64,000 nt of DNA from Globisporangium splendens (Eukaryota; Oomycota; Peronosporomycetes; Pythiales; Pythiaceae), in contig VFIW01000030.1 in the NCBI GenBank assembly GCA_006386115.1, positions 124,001-188,000 of the forward strand, read 5' to 3'. The notes under the pieces were generated by a model, which saw only the letters and a list, made by a program, of their open reading frames with translations, was not told the origin of the DNA and did not search any database. A program made the position numbers and the translations under genes. This document shows, one piece after another, positions 1 through 11,000 of the stretch (position 1 is the first letter of the stretch; the number at the start of each line of letters is the position of its first letter).

Positions 1-1095
1 CACATAACACGATGGGGAGCGTGGGACATGATGACCATGGAAACCAATGAAGCAAACCTGCACATGTGATATGTCGAGAAGCAGCAGTACGATCTGGGAT
101 TGTGGAAAAAGCCGTATCGCCATGTCTCGCATAGCGAGCGACCCGCACAGAGCAATCGAGCAGAGAGGTTTCGCATGCCGGAGACTTGTGTTCCGGTGGT
201 GAGTGTCAGTTCGATGACTCTTCATGCTTCAGCATGGCACGCCTGGTGGCGATGTGCATACTATATAATAAACACAACCAAATGGTTCAGACTGCAGATG
301 TGCTTTCGAATACGAATCGACGCGCGCAAGCAGGAATAGTTAGAGTCTCGCTCAGGCAACCTTTGCCTTGCTTGGGCATATCTTAAGAATTGATGCCTCC
401 CTCGTAAAGCACGTCTCTCGTAAAACACGTCTCACTGCACGGCGAGTCTAGCTCATTGGCTAAGTTTATCTGTATGGCAGCTCAGCATATCCTGCTCGCC
501 TTATGTGCACCTCATTGCAGTCCTTACTCAAAAACACAAACGAGCGGCACAAGCAAATCGGCATGGCGAGTGCCTGCGCATCGACGCGTTGCTTCCAGTT
601 GCTCCGCTCTGTCGACGAATGCAGGTTTGTCTGGTGTTTTGATTGGCTTGGCTCAAATTGGCTCGGCATCTTGTGGCTCGGCTCGCCTTCAACAAAACTG
701 CACAGCATAATCATATACCGGCAGCATTCCGGTATCTGCACCGGTATCACGTTGCGGTTTTGCTTTTTTCTCCCCCTTGAAGTCCTGTGCTCTCCAGCGC
801 AAAGCGCCGCCGTCCCGCACGAGAATCCTCCCCTCCTCCTCCCATCTCTTCCGCGCGTGTGTGTGTGTGTGTGTGTGCTCCTCTAAAGCGGCTGAACGAC
901 GCCCTTGTTGCCACCTGATCCGAGCGAGCGAGCGTGCATACGCGAGAGCAGACGACGCGCTTTCGAACGCGGTGCGTCTTGTCGCCATCCAGTCCCTAGA
1001 AGCGGAGAAAGCGTGTTGCAAAGATACGATCATTTGATTCGCATTAAAGGCTCGGAGACGGCGAAAAAGAAAGAAAGGGAAAAAAAAAAAAAGAA
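1..1095. other. upstream/intergenic region of the GSK3 gene
   Basis: No convincing coding sequence is visible; the short ORFs lack family resemblance and use codons unlike the neighbours. The region holds inverted CCAAT boxes (ATTGG, about 641-662), a GT microsatellite and an A-rich leader (about 1062-1095) directly before the GSK3 start codon. A weak initiator-like match (TCATTTGATTCGCATT) lies near 1030. Confidence 0.5.
857..877. repeat. (GT)n microsatellite
   Basis: About ten uninterrupted GT units lie in the promoter region of the GSK3 gene. Confidence 0.9.
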
Positions 1096-2742
1096 ATGAG
1101 CGACACCACAGGCGACGCGTTGGCGTCCGTCGCGGTCGACACGACGTCGACGCCCTCAGTGAGCCTCGCCAGCAGCACGGCGGCTGGTGCGGCAGCGAGG
1201 ACGGACGAGATCGCGACAGTCCAGACCACGGCGTCCACGACCAAGAAGAAGGAGGAAATGCGCAACGAAAGCACGGGCATCACCGTCGGCGATTCATCGC
1301 ACACGCTTGCAGATGTGAGTGCTTCTGTGTATGCAATGCGCTTGGTTAGATAGAAACAATATGGTTGCTAACCTTTACCTGCGCTTGTATCACGATGGCT
1401 ATTAGGGCAAAACGATTCACTACTCGGCGGAACGCATCATTGGAAATGGATCGTTTGGGGTCGTTTTCCAGGCTTCGGTGGAAGAAACCGGAGAGATCGT
1501 CGCCATTAAGAAAGTGCTGCAAGACAAGCGCTTCAAGGTATGGCTTGCTTCGATCTTCGGAATATGCTACAACGAAGGCACCCTTGAGCATTTAAGGCTG
1601 ACGCAATAGTTTGTTGCCTTGCTTTGACAGAATCGCGAGTTGCAGATCATGCGCCAGCTCAGCCACGTCAACATCGTGCAGCTCAAGCACTGCTTCTACT
1701 GCAACGGCGAGAAGCCCGACGAGTTGTACCTCAACCTGGTGCTCGAGTACATTCCGGACACGGTGTACGGCGTCGCGCGGCAGCTGCAGAAGTCCAAGCA
1801 GTACATGCCGATCGTGCTCGTGAAGCTGTACATTTACCAGATCTGCCGCTCGCTCGCGTACATCCACTCCACGGGCATCTGCCACCGCGACATCAAGCCT
1901 CAGAACCTGTTGCTCGACCCGCGATCCCACGTCGTGAAGCTCTGCGACTTCGGGAGCGCCAAGGTGCTGCAGAAGAACGAGCCGAACGTGTCGTACATCT
2001 GCTCCCGGTATTACCGCGCTCCCGAGCTGATATTTGGCGCGACCGACTACACCACAGCGATCGGTACGTGCACATCTATCTATCTATCTAACTAACTAAT
2101 GTCTGTGATTTTGAGGCTAATTCCCCTTATTTGTGCTTGATGCTGTGCAGATATCTGGTCGCTGGGGTGTGTTTGTGCGGAATTGCTACTCGGACAGCCG
2201 TTGTTCCCTGGAGAGAGCGGCGTCGACCAGTTGGTCGAGATCATCAAGGTCCTGGGCACGCCGCAGCGTGAAGAAATCGAAGCCATGAATCCCAACTACA
2301 CAGAGTTTCAATTCCCGCAAATCAAAGCCCACTCATGGAACAAGATCTTCCGGTCGCGCACGCCGCCCGAGGCGATCGACCTTTTGGAGAAGATGCTCGT
2401 GTACGACCCGAAGCGACGCGTGAAACCGCTCGAGGCCGCCGCGCATCCGTTCTTCGACGAGCTGCGGCAAGAAAACTTGGTGCTCCCAAATGACGCACCT
2501 GTGCCACCGCTTTTCAACTTTACCCTTCAAGGTACTCTTTTGGTCAATAATTGTGCGTATGCTATCATCCAAGATGACTGATTTTGTTTTAATGTGTGCA
2601 CGCACGTGTAGAACTCTCGCAAGTGGAACCGAGCGTGCGCGAAATCTTAGTACCTCCTCACGAGCGGAACGCCACGAACTGGCCAGTCTTGCCCGATGGC
2701 TCGTGGCCCGATCTCGTGTCGCCACGCAGCTCGTCGAAATAA
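1096..2742 (+). CDS. Glycogen synthase kinase 3 (GSK3/shaggy) Ser/Thr kinase
   Basis: Five exons (1096-1314, 1406-1537, 1631-2063, 2151-2531, 2612-2742) join in frame to a 431-residue protein. The first 73 residues are a Ser/Thr/Ala-rich tail without family resemblance. The kinase domain follows: glycine loop IGNGSFG (about 85), catalytic lysine in VAIKK (about 108), HRDIKPQN catalytic loop, DFG, and the activation segment [12 protein letters not shown] with the GSK3-type activating tyrosine. The GTPQREEI segment is also characteristic of GSK3. The family phosphorylates pre-primed substrates in glycogen, Wnt-like, cell-cycle and stress signalling in cytosol and nucleus. Length is normal for the family (about 350-480). 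The first ATG after an A-rich leader is used as the start. The intron at 2064-2150 contains a tetranucleotide repeat. No defect is seen. Confidence 0.96.
2074..2098. repeat. (ATCT)n/(AACT)n tetranucleotide repeat in a GSK3 intron
   Basis: Tandem ATCT units followed by AACT units lie just after the donor site of intron 3 of the GSK3 gene. Confidence 0.85.
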
Positions 2743-3181
2743 TAATAAAACAGGAGAAAAAGAAGAAGGTGTATTTTGCGCGTCTCGCTGAGTTGCTCTT
2801 GAGCCCCTTCTTGGTACGTTCAGTATCGTTTTGTTGTTGTTTATGCTTTCTTCTGTATTGAATGGTCCATAGCTGCGTAGTTTATCGCAGCTGCGCTTGG
2901 TGTTTCCCCTGCCTATTTGCTTCACAGGGTGAGTATGTTTGTAGTGTGACTGGATGAACTCTGCGTTCTTGTGCTGCTCTTTGATGAACTTGTTGATCCA
3001 TTGCCAGTCGTAGCATCTGTAGAACTGGCAAACGGATAGATCGAGGCATGGCGAAGCAGAAGCTCATCGGGTCCATTTTGGAAGCCTGCAGATGTGTGCA
3101 GTTGACGCGACCGGGACTCGGATTTTCCTAAAACACATAGCCATACGCGTCAGTTCAAGTAATCGGATTTCGTTTCATAGG
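2743..3181. other. tail-to-tail intergenic spacer
   Basis: This separates the convergent GSK3 (+) and LRR/coiled-coil (-) stop codons. It presumably holds both 3' UTRs. No gene or distinctive structure was seen. Confidence 0.5.
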
Positions 3182-5766
3182 TCAAGCAATGAGACGCGTA
3201 CGTGGACGTGACAGTTTGCTTGTGGAGTTGGCTGCCGATCTCCCCGTTGTAATGTCGAACTGTTGGAACGTTGAGGGTAATCCCAGCGACGTGGACGGAC
3301 GGACTCGCGCTCGCTCTCGTTCTTTTGCTTGCTGCAATTGATCTTCCCACTCCTTTTTCGTGTTTTTGATGTCCTAGAGAGAGGCAACCGCAAGAAAGAG
3401 TAGGTTCACGCAAGAATGAGTCTCAACAAACATCTCAACATCCGCGCATGCTTGTCGTACATTTCGGATCATCTCGAGCGAGACTTCGTTCTGCAGAATC
3501 AGCTCCGTCAGCTCGATATTAATGCTTGCCGATTCGTCGAGGAGCTACGTTCAAAGCCATATGAACACATGCAGAATGCTCGCGTTATTGAAGCCCTCAA
3601 GCATCCACAATATTGAAAGTTGTTTCATGCACCAGACCTCGGAACTCGCCAATCGCCTCGGGTTTTCAACTGGGTCGTCGTCATCGCGAGGTGTCACCAG
3701 CCCTGCCATAGACGATGTATCCACGCTCTCTTGCGCGCTGCTCAGCAACTGCTTCATCCTCGCATTCTCTCGCTTCAGCGCCGCATTTTCATTCTGCCAA
3801 ACAACACATTCACACGGTTTCAGTGGTGACTCGACATATATTTCCCCATAGCATTTTCCAAGTACCTCGAGGTCCTTCATGGACTTCGCTTCGGGGAGAC
3901 TGTTGTTGCGGTTATTGCCCGCAGAGGCAGCCGCGAGCTGTTTCTTGAGCTCGTCGATCTGTTCCTGCAAGATCGGGATGTTGTTGTTCTCGATCTGCAG
4001 GCGCGCGTTTTCCTCCAGCAGCGCTTCGCTACATGCGTCCAGTTGCCGATTCTTATGGCTCGAGATCGTTTCCTACAGCATAGAAACGAGAAATTGTCAC
4101 TCCAGAAGCGTTTTGGGGGCTGCAACTAAACTTACCATGAGAATCTCAATGTGCTTGAGCAATTTGCAGATCGTGGTCTTTGGGTCCGATGGGTCGATAC
4201 TGAAATGCGACATCTGCACTCTGGACGAAGACGCTGTGGTCGGTCGTACCAAGGACACATCAGATGCGAGCCGTCCATTCTCCTCCACACGAGCGCCAGG
4301 GACATCGCTGCTGCTACTAAACGTGCCGTCGGCACTGCGAAGCGGATTCGCCGTACGCATTTTCCCGACAAACCCACTCGCAGCGCCATCTCCACGGACA
4401 TAGCTCTCGCTCTCGTCCTCGTCATCGATCTCACGGAATTTGCGCCTTGTTTGGCTCACGACGCCACTGATCTCGTCGAGCGGGGATCCGTTTTCCTGGG
4501 CGTCTTCGACCAGATACTCGAGTAGAATCGGGTGGTTATTGAGGAAATCGTCGCGAAAGAGACGCACGTTGCCCTTGGGCATGCCTTTGCTCAAGAATGG
4601 ATCAAATGAAGATGGAGGCGACTCTCCTCCTCTTCGTGCATTTCGGAAAGAGTCGCCACCAGCAGGTGCAGTGAATGGCCGAAAGTCTCTCGTGGTGCTG
4701 CTTGCATTCTTGCTTTTTCTTTTTCCACCGTGGACGACGAATTCCTCGGCGAGCTCCTTGTCCAATTGCGTGATCTGGTCGCCATCGAGCGTCTTCAGGC
4801 GAGGGAGCACGCGCACGACCTGGAACTTGTAGCCTTCAGACTCCCGCGAGCACGGATTTCCACCAAGATCCAGCGAGCGCAGCTACATACGAGCAAACAC
4901 AGAGAGAAATAAATGTAAGAATTTGACGACATGTAAAAACAACAACAGACTGGACATATTCGCACTTTAGCAGCGCTGCGGCAGATGTGGAGTGCGCCGT
5001 CGAGATCTGAAATGTGGTTGCCGTACAACGAGAGCGTCGTGAGTTTGTGGAATTGACGCAATGGTGTGATGTCGGTGATCTACAACCAAATGAAACGATG
5101 ATCTTGTGAGCCGCGAGGCGGAGGAGCCTGGTCGATAGGAAATGAGAGAGCATTTTGCATGCACGCACACCTTGTTGTTCGCGACGAAGAGTTTCTCTAA
5201 CCCAGTGCACTGCCCAGTTCTCACACAACATACACATTGAGTCCTGCGTCTACTAGTGCATCGTGTAGCATCCGAGGCAAACGCCCGTACCTGCAGATTG
5301 TCGAGCGACGCGATCTCGTTGAAGTTCAGATTGAGCTGCTCGAAGAGCCACAACATCCGACGGTTAGGCTCTCAACAAACACTCACGAGAGACTACATTA
5401 CGCATGGCGCGGCTCGTACGCACCTCGATGAGGTTGACAAAGTGCTCGAAGTGCTGGAGCGAGCGTAGTTTGTTGTGCGAGAGCGAGAGGATCTCGAGCG
5501 CGATGAGCTCTTGCGCGCAGCCGCCGTCGACACCCGCGAGCTCCTCACCGCGCAGGATCAGCTGCAGTACGCGCCACTCAGTCCCTGTTTCAGTACTCTT
5601 TGTGCATGGAAACCATGAAGATGCGTCGTACCTCTTTGGCAGCCTGGAGGTCGTAAACGCCGAGTCGCGCCATGAGCAGGTCGCGTGACAGCAGCGCGTG
5701 CGACGACACGTGCGCCACTGCGTCGCTCTCATTGATGCATCTGCTGTTGTTGTCGTAGGGCTCCAT
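3182..5766 (-). CDS. Leucine-rich repeat plus coiled-coil protein (LRRCC1-like)
   Basis: Ten exons in minus-strand order (5632-5766, 5424-5561, 5290-5334, 5171-5209, 4966-5079, 4136-4882, 3866-4072, 3638-3793, 3461-3544, 3182-3373) give 618 residues, nearly all with phase-0 introns of about 65-110 nt. Residues about 45-195 are SDS22-type leucine-rich repeats (LEILSLSHNKL, LIELNLNFNEI, LEKLFVANNK, LTTLSLYGNHI, LRSLDLGGNPC) with an LRR cap (VLPRLKTLDGDQI). A long Ser/acidic linker follows, then a coiled coil (EENARLQIENN, LKRENARMKQLL) and a basic tail. The order LRR-cap-coiled-coil resembles centrosomal/ciliary proteins such as LRRCC1, so a basal-body or cytoskeletal scaffold role is inferred. 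The start is the first ATG that keeps the LRR frame; an in-frame ATG at 5880 is possible. Confidence 0.8.
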
Positions 5767-5988
5767 GGGGTTCGCCGTCGCGCTGCAATGTGCGCGCGCA
5801 GCTCGCTCTTGGCTCTCTCTTTGGCGAATGGCTGCATGGTGACGTTTCGTGATCAACCAACAGGCGGCTCTCTGCTTCATTCACCTCTTTATATACAATA
5901 CAATGGTTTTAGATCAAATAAAGGCTTTGGTACATTGCAAGGAAGTTTACAAAATAATGCACGAAGGTATGGTGTGCAATATGGAGGG

Positions 5989-7440
5989 TCAAATGGCTCT
6001 GCTGGTTGCGCATGCAGCGTCGTGGTGGATCAATGCCGAGATGCGCACGCGGTGGCATGTGCACGATGGCGGCTTTGGCGCTGCTATCGCTGCATCAAGC
6101 GCCTTCAGGTTGTCCTGCACAGCATCCACATCGCCGTCCGCTTGCTCCGGAAACTGAGCGTCCGCAGTAGCGTCCACGACTGCGACGCATTGCACGAGGA
6201 ACGTCTCCACGCGTCCGATCATACCCGTCGCTTTCACTTGGAGCTCACAGGCGTATTGCCTCACAAGCGCGTTCTTCCTCTTTGCAGCGCCAATTGACGT
6301 TGTTGATGAGCCATGGAGCACGACGGACACGAGGGCTAATGCTGCGATCACGGGGTTCGGACCCGACTTGAGCGCTCGCCACGCGTCAGCGCACATGAGG
6401 ATCGCCGTCGGATCCGCTGCGACCGCTTGCTCCAGTGCGCTGTTGGCAGCCACGACAAGCTGCATGTAGCGCATCTGCCGCGCTTTCTCGTCAGGCTTGA
6501 GCGCTGTCAGCGCCGCTTTAATATGGTGCTTAAACTCATCTTTGTCGTCGGAATTGCAGTGCATGCGCGCTGCTGATGCTGCTGCCTTGGCTCTCGCGGC
6601 ATGGAGCTGCTCGTGTGTGAGGAGCACAGAGCATTTCCTGAGGCATCGCGTAAGATGTGCGCATTTGCCAGTGTGGATCAGTCTCTTGCGGCACACGGGG
6701 CACTCCCAGTACGTGGCTTTCGTAGTCGCAGTTGCAGTCGTCGATGAACACTTATGATCTCCAGTTGGGAACGTCGCTTGCTGCTGACAAAGCGAAAGCG
6801 CGGATTTCGCAAAATCTCGTGCTGCATGCAGCCGCTGGAGGAGCAGTCGTCCGAGTTGCGCGAGTTCGTGGCGGTCCGCCCATGGATCTTGCAACAGCAG
6901 CACAAGAGCGCTTGTGAGCATCTCGGGGTCGGCAGTGTGCATCATCCCAGGCGCCCCGTGCCCGTCGTTCTGCAGCGCGCGCGCAAAGGAGTACACGTTC
7001 GCCTTCATCACATCGTGGACCGCACGCAGCATGTCCACCAGGATGGCGCATTTCACGAACCCAGAGGAGTGCGGCGCTGCTGCACACACATCTTGACCCT
7101 GGATGGCACCTTTATCTCCACCAGTGTCATTGTTGTCACCGTTGCTGCTGCTATCGTGCCGCTTGTCTTTGCGGATGTGGTACTTGATCGTGGAAATCGG
7201 GATGCCCGTTGCCTTGGAGATCTTCTTGTACCCAAAGCCGCATGCGTGGTGCTGGAGACACACCTGGCGCGTCACGGGCGTGAACTTGCGGTGGCGCCGC
7301 GCACGCTTGGTGCTCGCAGTCGCAGCCTTGCTTCTCGGCTTTGCGCTCGTCGAAGCGCATGGTACTATCGATTTACTGCTTGTACGCACACCAGCACATG
7401 CACACATGAGGTTCTTGCATTGAAGCACACACGCAGCCAT
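5989..7440 (-). CDS. HTH and Cys/His zinc-finger protein, function unknown
   Basis: A single open frame of 483 residues starts at the first ATG (7440); the frame is open a little further upstream without an ATG. A basic stretch (KRARRHRK, about 45) is followed by a helix-turn-helix-like segment (about 57-92, with GFGYKKISKATGIP and STIKYHIRK) resembling homeodomain-like or Psq-type DNA-binding helices. A second Cys/His cluster near 246-270 (CPVC, then HTGKC, then H and two more Cys) looks like a small zinc finger. The rest is Ala-rich helix. DNA binding is inferred; a transposase-derived or regulatory role cannot be separated. It lies head-to-head with the LRR/EF-hand gene, so the 600 bp between them may be a shared promoter. 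Confidence 0.65.
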   Translation of the reverse strand: MAACVLQCKNLMCACAGVRTSSKSIVPCASTSAKPRSKAATASTKRARRHRKFTPVTRQVCLQHHACGFGYKKISKATGIPISTIKYHIRKDKRHDSSSNGDNNDTGGDKGAIQGQDVCAAAPHSSGFVKCAILVDMLRAVHDVMKANVYSFARALQNDGHGAPGMMHTADPEMLTSALVLLLQDPWADRHELAQLGRLLLQRLHAARDFAKSALSLCQQQATFPTGDHKCSSTTATATTKATYWECPVCRKRLIHTGKCAHLTRCLRKCSVLLTHEQLHAARAKAAASAARMHCNSDDKDEFKHHIKAALTALKPDEKARQMRYMQLVVAANSALEQAVAADPTAILMCADAWRALKSGPNPVIAALALVSVVLHGSSTTSIGAAKRKNALVRQYACELQVKATGMIGRVETFLVQCVAVVDATADAQFPEQADGDVDAVQDNLKALDAAIAAPKPPSCTCHRVRISALIHHDAACATSRAI

Positions 7441-8036
7441 GCAGCACCAAACGCACCTTACGATGGCCACCTTGGAGCGTCACTTGCGCGTCAGTTTCCA
7501 CAATGAGAGCACATGGCTACGCTGCGCACAGGGGGCGAAACAGCGCCGCATTTGGCTCCCCCGCCATCTGCATTTTCCGCCATCGGCACAATCGTCGTCG
7601 GACAAAAATGGCAATGACGCAGACCATCACTCTTAGCTCGAAGAGAATAGCAAAACGAACTGTTGAATAACTGATCAGAGCCGCATTTTAGTCTTGATAT
7701 CTTCAATTTTAGGGTAGATTTTGTGGAAACGAAGACTAATGTGCACAAATCGGAACTTTATTTGTCTGCAAGAATGCAAACCATCTTGCTAAAATGAAGC
7801 AAGATTTCAAACTTCAAGAGTTGAAGCAAACTTAAGCGAGGTACAAAGGTGCACTCGATCCGTTTCAATGCGAACACGAGTGGCGATGAGAATGCGGAAT
7901 CACTCACAGAATTGCCAAAAGGACCCAAGCAGCGACGCGATGTGTGTGTCTCCAGTAGCGGCGGAATGAAAGAACACGCTACCGGCTGCATGCTCCACAC
8001 GCACGGCCACCTCGTTCTGTCGTCCTCTAAGTGCAG
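7441..8036. other. divergent intergenic region, likely bidirectional promoter
   Basis: The spacer separates two divergent start codons and is AT-richer than its flanks. An initiator-like sequence on the minus strand (TCATTGCCATTTTTG, about 7603-7618) could serve the HTH gene. No coding sequence is supportable. Confidence 0.4.
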
Positions 8037-11000
8037 ATGAAGCCATCACAACGATCGAGAAGCCCCAGCAAAGGCGGCGGACATGAAGCGACGCCAGATG
8101 AGAGCGACGGCCACAAGCAGAACGCGTCGCATGCTGGTGGCTCTGCGGCGGAACACCATGAGCAGGAGCTTTTGCGACGCGCGCTGCAGAAGCAGAGCCA
8201 CGTTGTCGAGCACGACCTCCAGAAGCTGCATCTCACACACCGCTACGACCCCAAGCAACTGCGCACCAAAGTGCCCTGGTACCGGTACGAATGCCTACGT
8301 TGTTTGTGTTATTATGGGCTGTATGAACTGCGTCCTGTGCATGTGCTTGACAATATGTCTTCTTGCTGTGAACGCTACTGCAGAAACTCGTTCGAGGATA
8401 CGATCCCGTTCACCGAGATCACGCAGGAGAAGTCCATCGAGATGGATCCGCCGCTTGTGATCCCGAAGGAATTGTGGCCACTGGGCGTGAAACGACGGTA
8501 CTTGGGCTCGGTGCAGTTGATCGCGGACACTCTCCCGGTCGCGACCATCGCTTCCAACAGGACGCCCTTGACGTCACCACAGATGAATGGGAAGCGTACG
8601 AATCTTCCGCATTCGCACCATTCGGTGCCGTTTGAACGAACACTGCGACAACACGATGCGCCACGCCCAAGGCAACTCACCAAGGCGAACTCGCACGCCG
8701 TGCTGCCGCTTCCTGGCGCGAAGGTGATGAAGAACGCGAAGCATGGCGCTGCGAAAACAGGCAAAGGGGTCAAGTGCGATTTGAGGAAGAGTGTGGCCAT
8801 GAAGACGAAGAAGATCGGGAAGAGCTGGAGTCTGCAGATTCCGTCAAAGTTGTCCATGAACAAGGTGATGATGATGCAGTAAAGGAGGCAGAAGGAGACC
8901 ACCAGGAGGCTGGGAGACGAAAGATGCGGCAACGAGCACACAGTGGACACTTTCCGACGAAACCTCACTCGCTGGTAGGAACCGTGTGTTGTTAATGTTG
9001 CCGGAATTCCACGTGCACACTCACCTCACGCGATCACATTCTCTTTTCAGGATCCACTGCACGCTTCACTGACAGATAGCACCGTCCGAGACGCCCACGG
9101 CGATCATCATACTCAGCGACGACTGGCACGACAGCTTTCGCTGGGAGAAATGGAGGATCTCCCGAATTACAAGGCGTACTTTGGTACGAGCGCGAAACGG
9201 GAATTCTTTGCGCAGTACCAGAATTTGTACTCCCGTCCATATTTGTTCATTGAGTCTCCCGATTTGGTCGCTCAAAACAACGCAATAGACACAGACGCAC
9301 AGCCAAACACAGAAAGCAACTGCATTCCTGCGTACCCAAGCTCGAAAGAACTGAAGAAAATTACCCACGATCTCATGCCATACGGCGCTGGCGCAGCAGT
9401 TGGAGCTACGTCTAATGTGCCCTCTGATACAGCAACACGCGGAAACAAAGGGACCAGCAGCAATGGACTCCCGACCCGAGATAAATTGTCCCCTCGCTCC
9501 CTGTTCTTGACGACATGCGTGACAAAACCCCATCTCGCTGTGCCGTTCCTACTGCGCAAGCGAATGACCAAAGTGTTTGATTTTTCATTCCAGTCCCTCG
9601 GCGACGAATTCGTTTTCGAGTTTGCGAAATGCATCGCGCAAGGTATTCCGTTTGTCGAAGAGATTTTGGTGCGAGACAATCGCCTCAGCGATGCGGGCTT
9701 GAATGCGCTACTTGAAGCGATCAGTGAGGGCAGTTCCATGCTGAATCTAGTGGGACTCGACATCTCGCAGAACGAAATCGGCGAGAAAAGCGCGCACACG
9801 CTACGTGCCTACGTCGCGTCATCACACTGTACCTTGCAGATCTTGCACGTCGAGAATGCGGACATCGACGATCGAGAGTGTGCAGCGTTCATGACAGCAT
9901 TCGAGAAAAACCTATCGATCAAACATTTGTGGATGAGTCGAAACTGCATCGGCAAGTTGGAGCACCTGAACGTTGTGCAGCCCGATTTCACGACAGGAGG
10001 GGAGGCAATTGCAAGCATGCTGCAGAAAAATCTAGTGCTCGTTCACTTGGATTTATCGTGGAACTATCTTCGATTAGCGAGCAGCATCACACTCGCGCAT
10101 TCCATCGACGAGAACCGCACGCTCACCGAGCTCAGCCTCTCGTACAATGCATGTGGTGATGCTGGAGCAATGATGTTTGGTGAAGCGTTGCGGTTCAATC
10201 AACGGCTCGAAGTGTTGGACTTGTCCTACAACAGCATTGGCTGCAAAGGCGCGATGGTGCTGGCGAATGCGATTCGCGTGAGCCGAACGCTACGGTCCCT
10301 GCAGCTCAATGGGAACAACATCGGCAAGGAAGGCGGCCAATTGATGCTCTTTGCGCTCTGCGATAATCAAACGGAAGACGGCTGCGACGTTGGTCTCCAC
10401 GGATGCAACCTTGCGGCAGCCGTGTCATCCATGGGTCCAATAGGTTCATCTGCGTCGTGCGCTCATACCATGGGGAGTGCCGCCATGTCCGGCAGTGCGG
10501 AAGTCAGTTTGAATGCATTACCACTGTACACAGCGTTGTCGAATCAAATCTTCAATCCGAAAGAGCCAGCAGGCCGGTACGTCTTGAACCTCTCGGAAGC
10601 GTATGACAAGATGATCGTGATGGAGCTTGTTCGGCTCGCGCGGTTCAAGAAAGGCTGTCGTTTTCTCCGAATCGAGCACTGGGCAAGCGCGACGGTTGCC
10701 AGCGTCCATCCGCCACCATCTTCGGGAAAGAAATCGATCGTTTTGATTCGCAAGGAACAAGAATCACCTGCTACGCTGCTCCAACCAACGTCGCATGCTG
10801 CCACCAGCTCTGGCGTTGAGGAGGAGAACAATTTGGAGACCCACGGTCTTGACGCACTGTTCACGAACATTGACAGAGACAAATCTGGGTCAATTGATCG
10901 GAAAGAAGTGATGCGCGTGCTCAATCGGATCGGGCTCTTCCCGCAAATGGACAATTTGACCTCAGTGCTTGAAACGTACGACTACAACCGATCCGGGTAC

